DNA of 64,000 nt from Plasmodium brasilianum (Eukaryota; Apicomplexa; Aconoidasida; Haemosporida; Plasmodiidae), in the NCBI RefSeq assembly GCF_023973825.1, contig NC_090125.1:186001-250000 (forward strand). The letters run 5' to 3'. The notes beneath the pieces are model-generated. The model worked only from the letters and a program-made list of their open reading frames with translations, had not been told where the DNA came from and did not search any database. This document shows positions 1 to 13,894 of the stretch, piece after piece (the first letter of the stretch is position 1; every line of letters starts with the position of its first letter). Made by a program: the position numbers and the translations under genes.

Positions 1-2167
1 TTGAAGGTCTAACTAAACATGGTGGATGTTTTATGATATTAGAGAACGATGATAAAGAACGTTTAAAATTAAAATATGAAGAAGAAGATTTCTGTAAAAA
101 AAAAACTAAGGATATACAAGAAATAGAGTTATTAAAACAAAAAAACTCAAATAGATGTGAAAATAAATGTTTTACGAAATGTAAAGTGTATAATAATTGG
201 ATTAAAGAAATGGAGAAAAGTTTCGAAACAAGAAAAAGCCTCTTTGAAAATTGTTACAAAAAAGAAATTCCAAAAAAGAAAAGAAATAAACAAATTCCAG
301 AACAATTATGCGACATACTGGATCATGATACATTTAAAGAGCTTCCTGATTGCTTATCTGTAAATTTAGATGAAAGTACTCAACATTTACTTGAACAAGA
401 AAATAAAAGTTTACAAACTCAAACTCAAGAAGCAGATTATATGTTGCCAAAATTTCAAGATCAACAAGAAGCTGATGAGCCAATTATAATCAAGCCTCAA
501 ATTGAACATGAACAACATATTTCAGTACAAGTTCCTTCAAAACTTCCGGAAATTGAAGATTCAATCCTGCAAAGTGCAACTAAAGAAGCTACTGACATAA
601 TATCTTCAGGATTTACACCATTAGAAACATCTAAAAGTCATGATAATGCAGAGGTATCAGCAGATAATAATGCATTACCTCATCCAGTTAATCAAGACAC
701 ACAAGTATCTTCTGATGGTAAAAATACTCCATCAACTCCTGAAGTATCAACTAATACCTTAGCATATGGTCCTCCTGAAATTCCTCATACTACAGATATT
801 ACTAATGATACTTATATTTATACATTCGAAATAACCATACTAAAAAATATATACATACATATATATATAATACACCTATAGGTTCAGCAGTGAATCCGAG
901 TAATAAATACATATCATCTATATTAATAAGTTTAATAATTAGTTTCATTCTTTCTCTTTTTATTAAGGTAATATAAAAATAAAAGTTTAAAAATATGATA
1001 ATCATTTATTTATTGTAATAATTTACTTTAGAAAATGTTTTTCTTATACCATAGTTTGCTTTAATACGAAAGTTTAAAACAAAAAAAAAGATAGAAAGAA
1101 GACAAATGAAATTTCTCAGAATACTACTACCTTCACTTTCTAAAAAAAAAAGTGATTTTTTAACAAATAATCACATGGAACATCCAATGTATTATGATAA
1201 AGAAATTGTAAAAAATATAAAAATACATGAATACAATATAAACAAAAATGTAAGCATATCAAGGAAAAAGGAAAGAAGCAAAACTATTATTGAAGTACAT
1301 ATGGAAGTACTTGAAGAATATAAAAATGAAGAATGGGAATCCAACAAAGTAGAATTTTTGGAAATATGCCTACAAGAGTTCTCAAAAGAGCAATATGGAA
1401 TAAGCACTAACTTAACTAATGATAATATAATGGTAAATGCTAAAAATATAAATGATACTGTAAATCAAAAAATCATATGGAATAAATGGATAGAAAAATA
1501 TAGATATCTTACTGAAAAATTGAAAAAAGAAGACTGGTTTAGTAATTTGAAAAACGAATGGAAAATAGAACAAGCTTACTTAAAAATAAGTGAAGATTTA
1601 AAAACAACATTGTCAAATGAAAATCATAAAATTCCTTTTATAGAATGTCAAAAAGATATATGGAGACAGTGGATATCAAAAAAGGGTAAGATTATAGAAC
1701 AACATTTGGAACATGACTGGTTTAACGGGTTGGCAAAGGAATTCCTGAATATAACAGATGAATATGTAGATGAATCACTATTTAATATAAAAGAAATGGA
1801 TGAAAAAAAAAGTTATGAAGAATTAAATAAATATATAAAAATAAAATTGCTAAAAAAGCTGTGTATACTCGTACTCATAATGGTATTAGAAGACTGCAAA
1901 AAAGAGGAGCATATAGAATATAGGGAATCCTATATGGATAGTTCCATAAATGAATGGATCACATTAGAACATTCAGATAGGAAATCAGCTATTACAGAAA
2001 ATACATTTTTATCTAAAGGAAATGTACTGCAGAATAGAGAAAATTTGGACATGCATAGTTATAAAAATAAAGATATTCCTATACAGGATCTAGAAGATTG
2101 GATAAAAAAAGATGATACAGATATAAATTCCACAGATAATGAAAATATTTTAGAAAATTTTTATTAA
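1..2167 (+). CDS. STP1: STP1 surface protein, 5' partial
   Basis: Family of large variable surface-associated Plasmodium proteins (STP1, related to SURFIN). The frame is open from the left edge, where a GGCF motif matches the complete copy at 30 kb, so the 5' exons lie outside. Order seen: Cys-containing N-terminal domain (to about 360), Pro/Thr/Gln-rich linker, transmembrane exon 882-967 (NKYISS followed by about 20 hydrophobic residues ending LFIK), intron 968-1054 (87 bp, GTAATA to ATAG), and a last exon 1055-2167 with a charged, Trp-rich cytoplasmic domain. The ectodomain frame stops at about 879, so a phase-1 intron ending at 881 is needed before the transmembrane exon. The good donor is G|GTAAAAAT at 717/718; 768/769 is weaker. 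If neither is used the gene has a frameshift. The last exon has two repeats of a W..WI..DWF module. STP1 identity is firm; intactness is uncertain. Confidence 0.85.
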
Positions 2168-3407
2168 ATTATAAGATAAACGTTCCTATAAATTGATAAA
2201 TGTACATACAAAGTATTCTCTAACCATATTCAAGAGATATTAGATAATTGTAAAACTGAAGTCTTAAAGTTTTATATATTTGAAGGAAACAAGCACAAAA
2301 AAAAACGTAACAATTAATATAAAAGAACAATGAACCATGGAACATAACGGTAGAAATGAAGATATTTAAAAATTATTCCGATTATATAATTTTTTTTATT
2401 TCTTAAAAATTTTACATATGAACGCAATATTAACGCATGTTTTAATAAGTATAGCAAGATTTTAATTCATATATATTAAAAAAAAAAAAATTTATTTTTA
2501 TATATTAAATAATAGCATATTGATTTATGAAATTCTAAAAATTATATTTCCGTTATATTTCATAATAAATAAATCCTTTCAAAGAAATCAAAAGACATAT
2601 TGAAGTTATAACTTAATTATTTAAGATGTATACTTTCTTCTTTATATATATGATAGACTATTACATTAACTAATATTGGTAATCTCATTTTCCAAATTAA
2701 AATGTTCAAGCATAGATTAATACTTTACATAAAAATTCATCTATATATATACATAATATATTATTCGTTAATTTTTTTTTCGATTTTTTAAAATAATTAA
2801 TATGTTTATTATTATTTTATGTAATTTAATATTTAAATATTTTAGATATATAATATTATGTTTTTCATTAAAAATAATTGTATACTTGTTGTTTAATAGT
2901 AATATAATTTTTAATGCATTATGGAAAAAAAAGAATAATTACATTCATTAATAATTTATTTTTCTTTCATATTAATATAAAAAAAAATAAGTTATTATAA
3001 ATAGAACTTTATATTATATGTAACTCTTAAAAATATTATTGAATCTACTACCTAAAATGTAATTAACAAATATAACATAAATTTTCTTTGATTCATAAGA
3101 AATATAGTAATAATATACTTACAATAAATAATTAGTATAATTCAGAGTTAAAATACACTTAATTAATAATAGTTTACTATATTCCACATATTATATTCTA
3201 TATGTATAAAATATATATATATATATATATACATATTCCAAGAGAACCATTATCTTATATATATAAGATATACTATTATATAAAATAAAATATTAAAATA
3301 TTTTTGAATAACTAAAAACTACGATCAGTTTTGTTAAATTAATACTAAAAGACAATTATGAAATTACTATAGTTTTAATTTGTCGTCTCATATATTGATA
3401 AATATAC

Positions 3408-3456
<49 letters not shown>

Positions 3457-4012
3457 GTATCTTTATTATTTTCAGAGGTCTATAAAAGAAATATATAATA
3501 TTTATTCATATATGAATTTTTATTATTTTTTTGTAATATATTATTAGAGGTATTATAATTATTATGAATTATCTATTAAATCATCTTTATATTGATATTT
3601 CTTATTTTATTTTTATTATTTATATAAAAATATTAACAAATATTCCTTTGAATTATTTATTAGTTCCAGAAAAAATTCATAAAAGATTGTATTAACGATA
3701 AAACATTGAGTTTTATATTATTATTCGTATAAGTTAAATAACTTTCATTTCACACGTTAACAGAGTAATTAATATTTTATATATAAAATACATATACAAG
3801 GGAACTTCTTTAAAATATATTTTATCCACGTTAATGTTTTATCACATATAACTTAGTTTAGGAGCCTGTAAATCACAGTGACAATTAAGGTTTATTCTCA
3901 TGTATTACGGAATTAAACCTGATATAATAATAAAAATAGAAAATAACTATTAATATATATGTGTTTTAAATTACTAAAAATTTTATTGTTTGAGAACTCA
4001 TAAAAAAAGTTT
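2168..4012. other. intergenic, no gene seen
   Basis: Very AT-rich spacer between the STP1 stop and the convergent fam-l gene. The first 300 bases resemble the 3' flanks of the other two STP1 copies (9190 on and 32500 on), for instance a T-rich ATTTCTT stretch near 2390. A run of TA repeats lies at about 3407-3454. A patch near 3860-3890 (CTGTAAATCAC..AATTAAGG) recurs near 11415. No coding exon recognised. Confidence 0.6.
3407..3454. repeat. TA dinucleotide microsatellite
   Basis: Almost uninterrupted AT/TA repeat, typical of Plasmodium intergenic DNA. No function inferred. Confidence 0.8.
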
Positions 4013-4629
4013 TTATATACGATTAAATTTTATTTTTTTTAAAGCTACATCGCTAATTCTCCTGTTTCTTTCAAGAAAATTATCATGATCCTTTTTTTTT
4101 ATCAATTTTTTTTCAAAATGGAAATGCCTTCCGTCAAACATTCCATTGTTATAATCTATAACTTCTGTATAAAATTCTGCCTTATTCAATAATTTTCTAC
4201 TTGATTTGTTGTTTCTTTCTTTGGGTTCTTTTACATTATTATATATTTCTTTTTTTTCGTCCACACCACTAATAGGAATGATTTTGTTTAAACATACATT
4301 ATTTGAATCATTTATTTGTTTATATTTTGCTAGTAATCGATAATTTTTTCTATATAATATTTTACCAATGTTACATAGCGCATCTATAGATTTACTATAC
4401 ATACTCTAAAAGAACAAATAAAATATTTATTATTTAATTGAATATATAATCTAATGGCGAAAAATTGCATTATTAATTGTAAAACACGAAAAATGTAAAT
4501 AATAATAAATATCTTTATATTATATTATTATACCGCATTCATGTTGAAAGGATTTATCCAAAATAAAAGGACAAAAGTTGAAATTTTTATAAAAAGGACT
4601 AACATGTTTTTTGTATCCAATGTATACAT
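4013..4629 (-). pseudogene. truncated fam-l protein lacking its membrane segments
   Basis: Subgroup A fam-l. Exon 1 is 4629-4534 (32 codons, signal sequence with LFIKISTF; a start at 4605 is also possible), donor GTATAA, intron 4533-4406 (128 bp), acceptor TTTTAG, exon 2 4405-4013. Exon 2 codon 23 is the Arg of a PEXEL-like RLLAK. The body matches the 44 kb gene through YTEVIDYNNGMFDG, FHFEKKLIKKKD and LKKIKF, then ends at NRI-stop, exactly where the family has NYGFG and two membrane segments. The next 60 bases show no membrane segment in any frame I tried. The 162-residue product has intact splice sites, so it could still be made as a soluble exported protein; I call it a pseudogene because the family's C-terminal third is gone. 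Confidence 0.75.
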
Positions 4630-7600
4630 CTTTAATATTCTAATTCATTCGAAAACTAAAAAAATAATAATAATATAATATGCCTAATGTTAATTAACAC
4701 TATAATTACTTATTTTATTTTTTATTATTTTTTATTTTTTTTCAAAGAACCACTAAGGTATAAGCAATGATAGTTTTTGCCACATATACAAAGTTAATTA
4801 GCTTCAAAAATATATTAAATAATTTTTATTTTAATATTAATAAAAAAAAAAATTATTTTCATTAAAATAAAATAATTTGAATTCATTCACAAATATTTAT
4901 GAAATACAATTTAATTACATAATATAATACAGTGATTAAAAAAATATACTGTTAATTATTTTCAAAATAAAAAAAAATATATAATTTCTTAATATTTATT
5001 AGTATTGTGTTTATAGACTCTAGGGAATGTAGAGAATACATATAGAAATATGTTCCTCTTTTATTAAAATAATAATTACCAATTTTTAAAACACTATCAT
5101 ATTAATAATTTTAGTTATATAGACTTTGCATTTTTGAAAAGCTATTTATTTTTAATAATATATTAATTTTTATAATAATAGTAATATTAATAGAAAAAAA
5201 AAAATTATATTATACTAATTATATGACGTAAATTAATTCCTCCATAAATATGTAAAACCTTTTATAGTGTATAATTTTTTTAAAAAAATGACTTAATACG
5301 GAATTACCTAAACAACCAAGAGATGCTTACGCTAATAGTGACAAAGAACTGATTTTTTATTTTTGTATCATAACTTTTGACAATTATAATTTGTATTAAC
5401 ATATAATTTATACGATTATTTCTAAATAACAAACATTTATATTTATTTATTTACTTAAATTATTTATTTTTTTTAATTAAATATAAATATATTTACAAGA
5501 AATATTAACATAGTAAAAAAACAGAAAAAAAAAAAGGGAAAAACAAGAGATTAAAAACAAAAGAGGTAGCAAAATATTTCACAGATTTTCATTATTTAAA
5601 TATATATCAACTGAAATGAATTTACTAATAATATATAATATGTAATATATACATAAGAAATGAGAATATATAATGATATATGCTACTAATTATATGATAT
5701 ACTAATTTTTCTATTTATAATTTTATAACGAATACATTGTTTTTTGTATATTCTTTTATAAATATATAGTTCTGTAAATATAATTTGCAAGCTAACCATA
5801 CTATAATGCCATAAATGTATAAATATATGATATTTACTAAATATATCTGTAGTATGTAAATCATAATATTTCTGAATATTTCTGATCATTATAGCTATAT
5901 CGATGAATCAAACAATTTTAAAAATATTATATACATACAAATTATTGTAATTTTGTGAAATAAAAATTTATATTATTGCTCTTAAAGGGTGTAAACTTCT
6001 ATATAAATAATTATAAAAGAGAAAAATATATATAATTTTAAATAACAAAAATTAATATTACCATATTTTTATTGTTTTAATATATATCTATTATTGTAGT
6101 AACATTTATGAAAACTCTTATATATTTTTAGTTTATCCAACATTTTATTCATCTTATCTTTTACGTACCATAAATATATCTTTATATAAAAAGCATTATC
6201 CCATTTAAAATTTTTATATTAATATTATTCATATAAATTAGATAATAAATTAGGAAAAATAAAAGATATATAATTAAAATGCTGTTAAAGGTTTATTTAT
6301 AAATGAGCCATTTCAATTTACTTATATTCATAGTTTATTAAAAATTTGTTGAGATATTTTTCTAAGGAATAAACGAATATTTGATAAATTATTTACGATA
6401 CTCCTAAATTAAGAAATCATAAACATATAGTTTAATATCCTTGAAAAATCTACAATTTACTCATTATTAAATGTATATATAATATATCAATGATTTTCTT
6501 TTACATATACCTATCATTATAATGTTTTTATGTTCATATGCTATGCCTTTTTTATATATAGTAAAAATGCCATTAATGTTTAAAATATTCAAATAAACAA
6601 GATAAATATAAAATAGTAATAAAATCGAACTTTCAAAATATTGTTTTCACATATATACTAGCTATATATTGCAATATATATAAAAAATATATTAATTAAA
6701 ATGTTCAATTTTTATCCAATATAATGTGTTATTAATATGGCTTAATTATAATTTACAGAGAAACCTGAATTTCTGATTTCTACTATTACACAATATTTCC
6801 AAATTTTTCCTTTTTATAAGATTAGTCAAAAATTCCATAATTTACTATTTCTAAAGATTTTGCATACTTCAATAAACAGATATAATTTTCATATATATAG
6901 AAAACAAATGAGTCATTAAGTAATAATTTCATAAATAAAATTGTTCTACAAAATTGAAATAATATATATAATCAATTAAAAAACTTTAGAAATGAATATG
7001 CTACTCGTAAAAATCATATTACCAGGTCCAAACGTGTATCATTCATAAAATTCTTCAATATTCTACAGGATTATAATCAATTTCAATGAATCCCAATTAA
7101 TGTAAAATCGTCACTTAGGCTGTTATATTAAGAAAAGACACCTTCTAAGTAAAATAAATATGAAATTTCCTCCTTATTTCCATGATTTACATTAACATTT
7201 TTTTTTTAATATTTTACATATTTTTTTTCTAACAATAAAAATTATTCGAATTAAATATTTGAACAACTGACTATAGTCACTCTTTTATGAGAGTTAATTA
7301 CCACTGTAATATTATTGAAATTATATACATGTTATTTTTTTTTTGAACCTTTTAAATTATCTGAATTTTTTCGCATTATACAATAAAAAAATATAAATAT
7401 TTAGAAATGTATTGGTAAACATAAGCAGCAAATGCTAATAAATGGTTATAAAGATGATAAAACTATTCATATAACAGTAAGTATTATATAATATATCATA
7501 CTGTACAAAATTATAATTTATAAATGTTCAATAATAATTATATATGTTCAACTAAAATAAAGTATTAAACAAGTTAAATGGAATAAATTTTAAAAATGTA

Positions 7601-8072
7601 CAAAAAAAAAGTTGTCATAATTTTTTTAATTATAATATTTCAAAGTAATATTATATAAGCATGTTCAGAGGGAAACTACAAAATTCTCATACAAAAAGGT
7701 GCTTTCAACTGAGTCCATGTGCATAACGAAAAAAATACATAGAAATAAAGGGAATTTATTTTATGAAAAAGTATATATCTTAATAAAGTGATAAAAATAA
7801 AATAATAATATGTTATTGTTAATTAAACAACCTATATTAACGTTAGCACTATGGATTAACATAGATAGAATATGTAGTATTTTTTGCAAAAAAAAAATTC
7901 ATATAATATATACATATATATATAAAAACAATTATAAAAATTAATAAGAATATATTTTATCACTAGTCATAATAGAAAAGTAAAATTTTCATTAATTAGA
8001 CTAATAAAATATGTAATAAGTATTGATAATTGTAGTAATATATTTTATAAATATATTTATTTTATATTGTAG
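4630..8072. other. intergenic, fam-l 5' flank and no supported gene
   Basis: Spacer upstream of the leftward fam-l gene. Around 4870-4900 a sequence with AATTTGAATTCATT also occurs upstream of the 54 kb fam gene (about 54905), so the 5' flanks of these genes are related. A patch at about 7495-7530 (GTACAAAATTATAATTTATAAA) recurs near 56990. An ORF of 67 codons at 5686-5889 has no family features and is not annotated. Confidence 0.5.
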
Positions 8073-9189
8073 TACACGATAATAGAACTCTTAAAAAAGA
8101 ACAAAAAAGTTAAAAAGAAGATAAGTAAAATTATTGAAATATTATTACTTTCACATTCTGATAGGGAAAAAGAGATTTTAAAACACGATCACTTAGAATA
8201 TTAAATATGCCATGTAAAATAATAAAAAATATAAAAATAAATGAAAACTATATAATAAAAGACTTAAATTCGTCGAATGTTTAAAGCAACAAATTAAAAA
8301 TTACTGTAAAAATACATATAGAAGAACTCAGAGAATGCAGAAATGAAGAAGGAGAAATTAATAAAGACGACTTTTTATCTGTGTGCTTAAAAGAGTTCAT
8401 TAAAGAGGTATATAGCACATATCCTAATTTAACTAATCATTAACTAATAAAAAATATTAATTGTAGGAATTATATTTAAAACCAAAAAATTCTATAAAAT
8501 TAGCTGGTATAAAAGCAGAAATATTCCTGAGAAATTTAAAAAAGTATAGTGGTTCGATAATTTGAAAAATTAATGGAAGAAAGAAAAGGAACACATAAAA
8601 AAAATCGAATAATTAAATTAGAAATATTCTAATGGAAATAAGAATATTCCATTTATACAGACAGAAAAAGATACATGGAAACAGTGGATGTCAATAAAGG
8701 TTATAGTATACTGAACACTACTTAAAACAGGAATTCCCTATGGAATTGATTTAAGAATAACACAATATTATATAGGAATATGAAGAAAAAAAAAAAAAAA
8801 ATTATCATTAATAAATACATAAGGATTTCATAATAAAGAAAATTATAAAATAATACATATATATATATAAAACGGTTACTACCAAAATTATGTATATTCC
8901 TACATATGATGATATTACAAGAATTCAAAAAAAAGGAAAATATAAAAAAGAGTCAGTCATACTGGGATATTTCCATAAGTGAATGGAAAACATAACTAAT
9001 TTTGGTGAAAAATTCAGAAATAACAAAAAACATAATGTTGAAGGAACTGTTTCAGTATATAGGGAAAATATTGATCATATAGGGGAAGAAAACTTTAGAA
9101 AGGAGATAAATGATTGGATAAGTGAATAAGACATAAATGTAAATTTCACATTTAATGATGATAAATTAGACAAAACTGTTGAAAAATGA
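8073..9189 (+). pseudogene. STP1: STP1 last exon, decayed orphan
   Basis: Remnant of the cytoplasmic exon of an STP1 gene. An acceptor (TTGTAG) ends at 8072 and the frame opens Y-T-I-I-E-L-L-K-K, matching YALVEMFKK of the 30 kb copy. HDHLEY is followed by a TAA at 8202-8204 where the intact gene continues. Further family landmarks appear in shifting frames: KEFIKE near 8390, SWYKSRNIPEKFKK near 8500, WFDNLKN near 8555, WKQWMS near 8680, ISEWKT near 8980 and DWI near 9113. The stop at 9187-9189 matches the normal gene end. I could not find the ectodomain or a convincing membrane exon upstream, so only the 3' exon survives. The multiple stops and frameshifts make it non-functional. Confidence 0.8.
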
Positions 9190-12100
9190 GGAAAACATAT
9201 AAATTCATAGGCATAAATTGAAAATATAATCTGATCATATTTAAGATAAAAAATATGTTTTACATGAAAGATATTTCTTATATACTCTGATATAATAAGG
9301 GAACTAAGAAGAGTAACGTAATGAGCAATGAAAAAGAAATAAACGAAAGTTATATATAATTATTAATATTCAAGTTTTTAAAAGATATACTTAACACATA
9401 ATTTTTTTTATTTCTTCAAGGATATCTACAAAAAATTTATATTAATCTTTAAATCAACAAAACTAGGAATTTATTAATACATATATAAAGAAAAAATTAA
9501 TTATTAGGATATTAATTCTCGGAATTCTAAGTAATTTTTTTTAATTGAATTTGTAATAACAAATTTTATCAGTAAAATTCTAAGATAAGTATATAAGTTA
9601 CGATAATAAATGCATATTAACGTCTTTTATACATATATATATGTTAAATTAATACAGAATATTGAAAATCAGGCTCCCAAAATAATAATATTAAAGAAAA
9701 GATTTGTACTCTACAAAAGAATTTATTTAATTGTATGTAAATTATATATTAATTCTTTTTACGTTTTCTTTAAGAGTAATTTCCTTTTACTCTGAGCTAT
9801 AATAAAAACATCTTTAACTCACCTTTAAAAAGAAAAATTATTACATTCTTAACTTATTTTTCTTTCATAATATAATATAAAGTAACATGTTATGGTGAAT
9901 ATCACTTTTTACAATATATAATCTAATATAAATTTTAATGAATTTATTTTTAATCAAATACTATATTAAATAAATAACTGTATTTTCTTTTTGTCTTAAT
10001 GTATTGAAAAGTATAATATATATATATGTATAATAAATAATTTTATTTTCCTAGGCTATAATACCCTTAATTAATAATATTATATTATATTCATAATTTT
10101 ATATTTTTGAATTTGTAAAAATATACATTATCATATACTTATCATCCATGAGTATATATTTTTTTTTGCATAAAAAAGATATGTTGTTTCCTGTATATCT
10201 ATTTATGACACCTAATGTGAAGATTTTAAAATATTTTTTAAAATTTGGAAAATATAATTATTGTTAATAAATTAGTTGTAAAAGATAACCATAAAAATGG
10301 AATTAGCTTTAATGTAAATAATTAAATATTTATTAATGTCTATATAATATTTTTTTTATTTATAAAGTAAAGAAACAGAAAAATGGAAAATTTATTAATA
10401 TGTACTACATTATTTACTATTTTTCTGTAATATAAAATGAGAGTTTATAAAATATTTAAAAGTAGTAAAATATAGTTTTATTAAAATTTCATGTTTATTT
10501 TTCGAAAAAAATTTTCAATTATTTAATAATATATTACTAATTTTTTTCCTTTTGCTCAGTTTTACTATATTCTATGTTATATAATTGTATGGTATTAAAG
10601 AAGAAATTAACTTAAATTACTTTTTATAATTAAATATATTTATTACATAAAAAATTAGAGAAAACTTAAATGTAACTTTTCAGGAATTTTAAAAAAAATA
10701 AATTTAGAATAATTTCATACACCACATTTACAATAGAAAAATAAATTATAACATTATTATTCCTTCAACTTTACTTTTGCATTTGTTTTATCTATGTAAT
10801 TTTATATACCTTTTTTTTACATATATAAACATTTTACAAATTACTTGAATTCACAAAAATCAGTCATTATTTCATTTTAAGTATAATGTATTTCTAATAT
10901 ATATAGCTCGTTCATTTATTATGAGCATTATTTATTTAAGCTATATATGAGAATTAATTTAACTTATTAGAAATGTATATAATGACATTGGTTAAAAAAT
11001 AATAAACTACATGTTATTACATATTTCTTCATTTAGTAATTTTTCATTTGAATTCCTTTTAGATAATTTAAAATTTATAAAATAAAGCTTTGTAAATGTA
11101 TCCATCTCATAATATAATAAGTAAACATATTTAAAATGCAAATCATTAAAACTTTTCTTATATATTTTATTTTAAAGTATCACTACTTATAAATTTTTAT
11201 CACATGCATATTTGTTTGAATATGTAATAACTTCTTAATTATCATTATGTTAAATATGTATTATAAATAAAAATAATCTTCAATTTAAAACCCTAGTTCT
11301 AAAATTTAATATATTAATTCATATTTTATATATATAATTCATGAATAGAAAAAAACTCTTAAGCCATAATTCACCATTTTTAGCAATTTTTTCTATAAGA
11401 CCCATATGAAGAATCTGTAAATTTAAATCACATACGAATTAAGGCTCCTTTTTTATGATATTAATTGCATTTCACGTGAAAAAATCCATTAAATAAATAT
11501 ATCTATACACCATAAAAATATAAATATATTTTAAATAGTTAACAATACTTCGTTATAAAACTTAATAAAAATTGTTTTAACATACTAAATAATTTTATCG
11601 CTTTTAAAAATAAAATTATTTTAAAAACTGGCATATGTATTTATGTATAAATGAAAACTTTAGTTAAAAATAGTAATTTATTCTTTATTATAAACATAAC
11701 CAGCGTAAAGAATCGATCATAACATATTCATTATATATTATATTAGAGTGATAAAATATCTAATAAACGTTATATATTTTTATATTTCTACAATAAACAT
11801 TACGAAATCATATACTAACAAAATATGAAAAAAAAATTAATAATATTTTTATGTTATATTATAAAAATAATGTATGTAACATTAAGTAACAATTTTTTAT
11901 TACTATTAATATATATTAATTCTTTTTATTTAGTTTTCATTTTTATTATTTGTTAATTTTATATGAGAAAATCCATTTTTCTATGATGTCAAGTGCATTT
12001 TTCATTATTCTAAAATGTAAAAAAAGTAATATTAGCTGTATAAAAAATAAATAACATTTCATTTAATTTTGTGTAATAAAATATTATAACATTTTTACAA

Positions 12101-13073
12101 TAATTATATTTATTACTTATTATTTTATATTAATTTTTTTTTTTTAATAATATAATTTTTTTTCTGAAAAAATTTTTAAAAATAAATTTCGCTTGTTCAT
12201 ATCTTTATTTTTAATATTATTTCATATGCTGTAAAAATTTTTTTTTTATTAATATTAAAATCACTAAATTCCGAGAAAAAATGAATAAAAATATGTTTTA
12301 TTTCTATTAAAAAAATAATTATTTAATTTATCTTATAGAATATAACACTAAAATTAGACACAAATAATATATATTTTATTATTAACAGACAGTTGAATAT
12401 TTATTAAAAAATTATATAATTATGCTGATATTGTATAAATCCGCAGGTACAGTGAGTAAATTATATTAATTTATAATTATTACATATATATATTTTTTTT
12501 CTATAATCAATATTTTTTTTGCAAATTATTTTAAAGCAGTTTTTCATATGTAAGACTTAAGATAACTTTATTATATATTTTATTATTCTAATTAAATATA
12601 GAAAATAAAAATTATATTTATCTTAAAGAAAAGTTACATATATTATGTCTAATAATTTTATTATATTTTATCCATTTTAATAAACAAAACAACGAAGCGC
12701 TTTATCAATATATTTATGTACTATGTTAACAAAATTTTTATGAAATAAATTATTTATAAATTTCTCTAGTTCCAATCACATAATAATCTGTTTTTTAATG
12801 CTTTTTCAGGAACTGTTCTATTCACATCATTTTAATTAATACTTTTGCATAGAAAAACTACTATAATATTTTTATTAAACGAATTTTATCTTGTACTACA
12901 TTTGAAAATATCACATAATTATTATATTTAAAAGTAGGATTTTTAATATTTTAAAGTATCACAAAGCAAATAAAACAAAATTATAAAAAATCTTCTATTT
13001 AGTATTATCGAAAAAATTATATTCCAAAGATTCAATTATCACATAACTTTTGGCATCTATAAATAAATTCGAA
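9190..13073. other. intergenic, no gene seen
   Basis: Nearly 4 kb of AT-rich spacer. The first 250 bases resemble other STP1 3' flanks. A patch at about 11410-11450 resembles the sequence just downstream of the 4 kb fam-l gene. The 61-codon ORF at 9610-9795 is low complexity and unsupported. Confidence 0.5.
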
Positions 13074-13894
13074 ATGAGGGCAAATTCAAATAAATTAACT
13101 TTACTTATTAAAATTTTTTTATTTTCCCTATTAATATGGATATTCCAGGACGCCTATGAGGTAGAATTATTATTACATTTAATAATTTCTATATATTCTT
13201 TTTAATCGTGTATTTTCATTTTAAAACTAATATATTACTCATATGGAAATGAAAATATTTTTATAAATATTAAATATTTACTAAAATTTTTAGACAAATG
13301 TCTCTATAAAAACATGGAATAAGAAGATATATGCAAATGATACCTTAGATGTAGGGATAAGTAGATTATTAAGTACAGAAAGATATGTAGGTTGTAAAGA
13401 CAGAAAAAAACATTTAAAAAAGGGTTGTTTTCCCCAAATTATGGGATGCATAGATACATCAAAATATTTGGACATCATTTTAAATACATATGATTCAACA
13501 GTATCTAATTATTTTCTTGCACAATTATATGAAAAATTAAAAGAAAATGCAAATCAAAACGAAGAAGAATATATTTCAAGAGAAAAAGAAATAACAAAAT
13601 ATATATATACTCTTTTATTTTATTTAGAATTAAAATATAAAAATAAACTAAAAACTCGGAGACATTCTAACAATGAAAAATACAAAAATTTTTTACAAAT
13701 TTTATCTGAACCCCAAAACTAAAAAAATGCTTAAGCTTACTATTCCAATGTTAGCAGGAACACATTATTCATTTCAATACATCCCATACCTAGAACCTTC
13801 ATTAGATGAAGTAATTTTATCTGATTTAATATCATATGCAAACTCTACTTTAAATTCACATAAAAAATTGAATAAAAATGAAGCGAGTAAGTAG
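13074..13894 (+). pseudogene. Plasmodium exported protein with one frameshift
   Basis: Two-exon gene of the exported-protein plan. Exon 1 13074-13160 is 29 codons: MRANSNKL then a hydrophobic signal core ending WIFQDAYE. Donor GTAGAA, intron 13161-13293, acceptor TTTTTAG. Exon 2 starts TNVSIKTWNKK; codons 24-28 (from 13363) read RLLST, a PEXEL-like RxLxx followed by Glu. The frame runs through CKDRKKH, GCFPQIMGC and KYKNFLQILSE to a stop at 13720-13722. Coding resumes in the next frame (MLKLTIPMLAG, YIPYLEPSLDEVI, ending NEASK at 13894). The switch falls in CCCCAAAACTAAAAAAA. The tail looks well preserved, so this is one recent indel, a sequencing error in a homopolymer, or a ribosomal shift. 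There is no membrane segment after exon 1. It recalls the Pv-fam-d type, from memory only; the function is unknown. Confidence 0.7.

Noticed and set aside
5686..5889. 67-codon minus-strand ORF
   Set aside because: No signal exon, splice context or family motif; composition as expected for AT-rich spacer.
9610..9795. 61-codon plus-strand ORF
   Set aside because: Low complexity, downstream of a dead STP1 exon, no relation to STP1.
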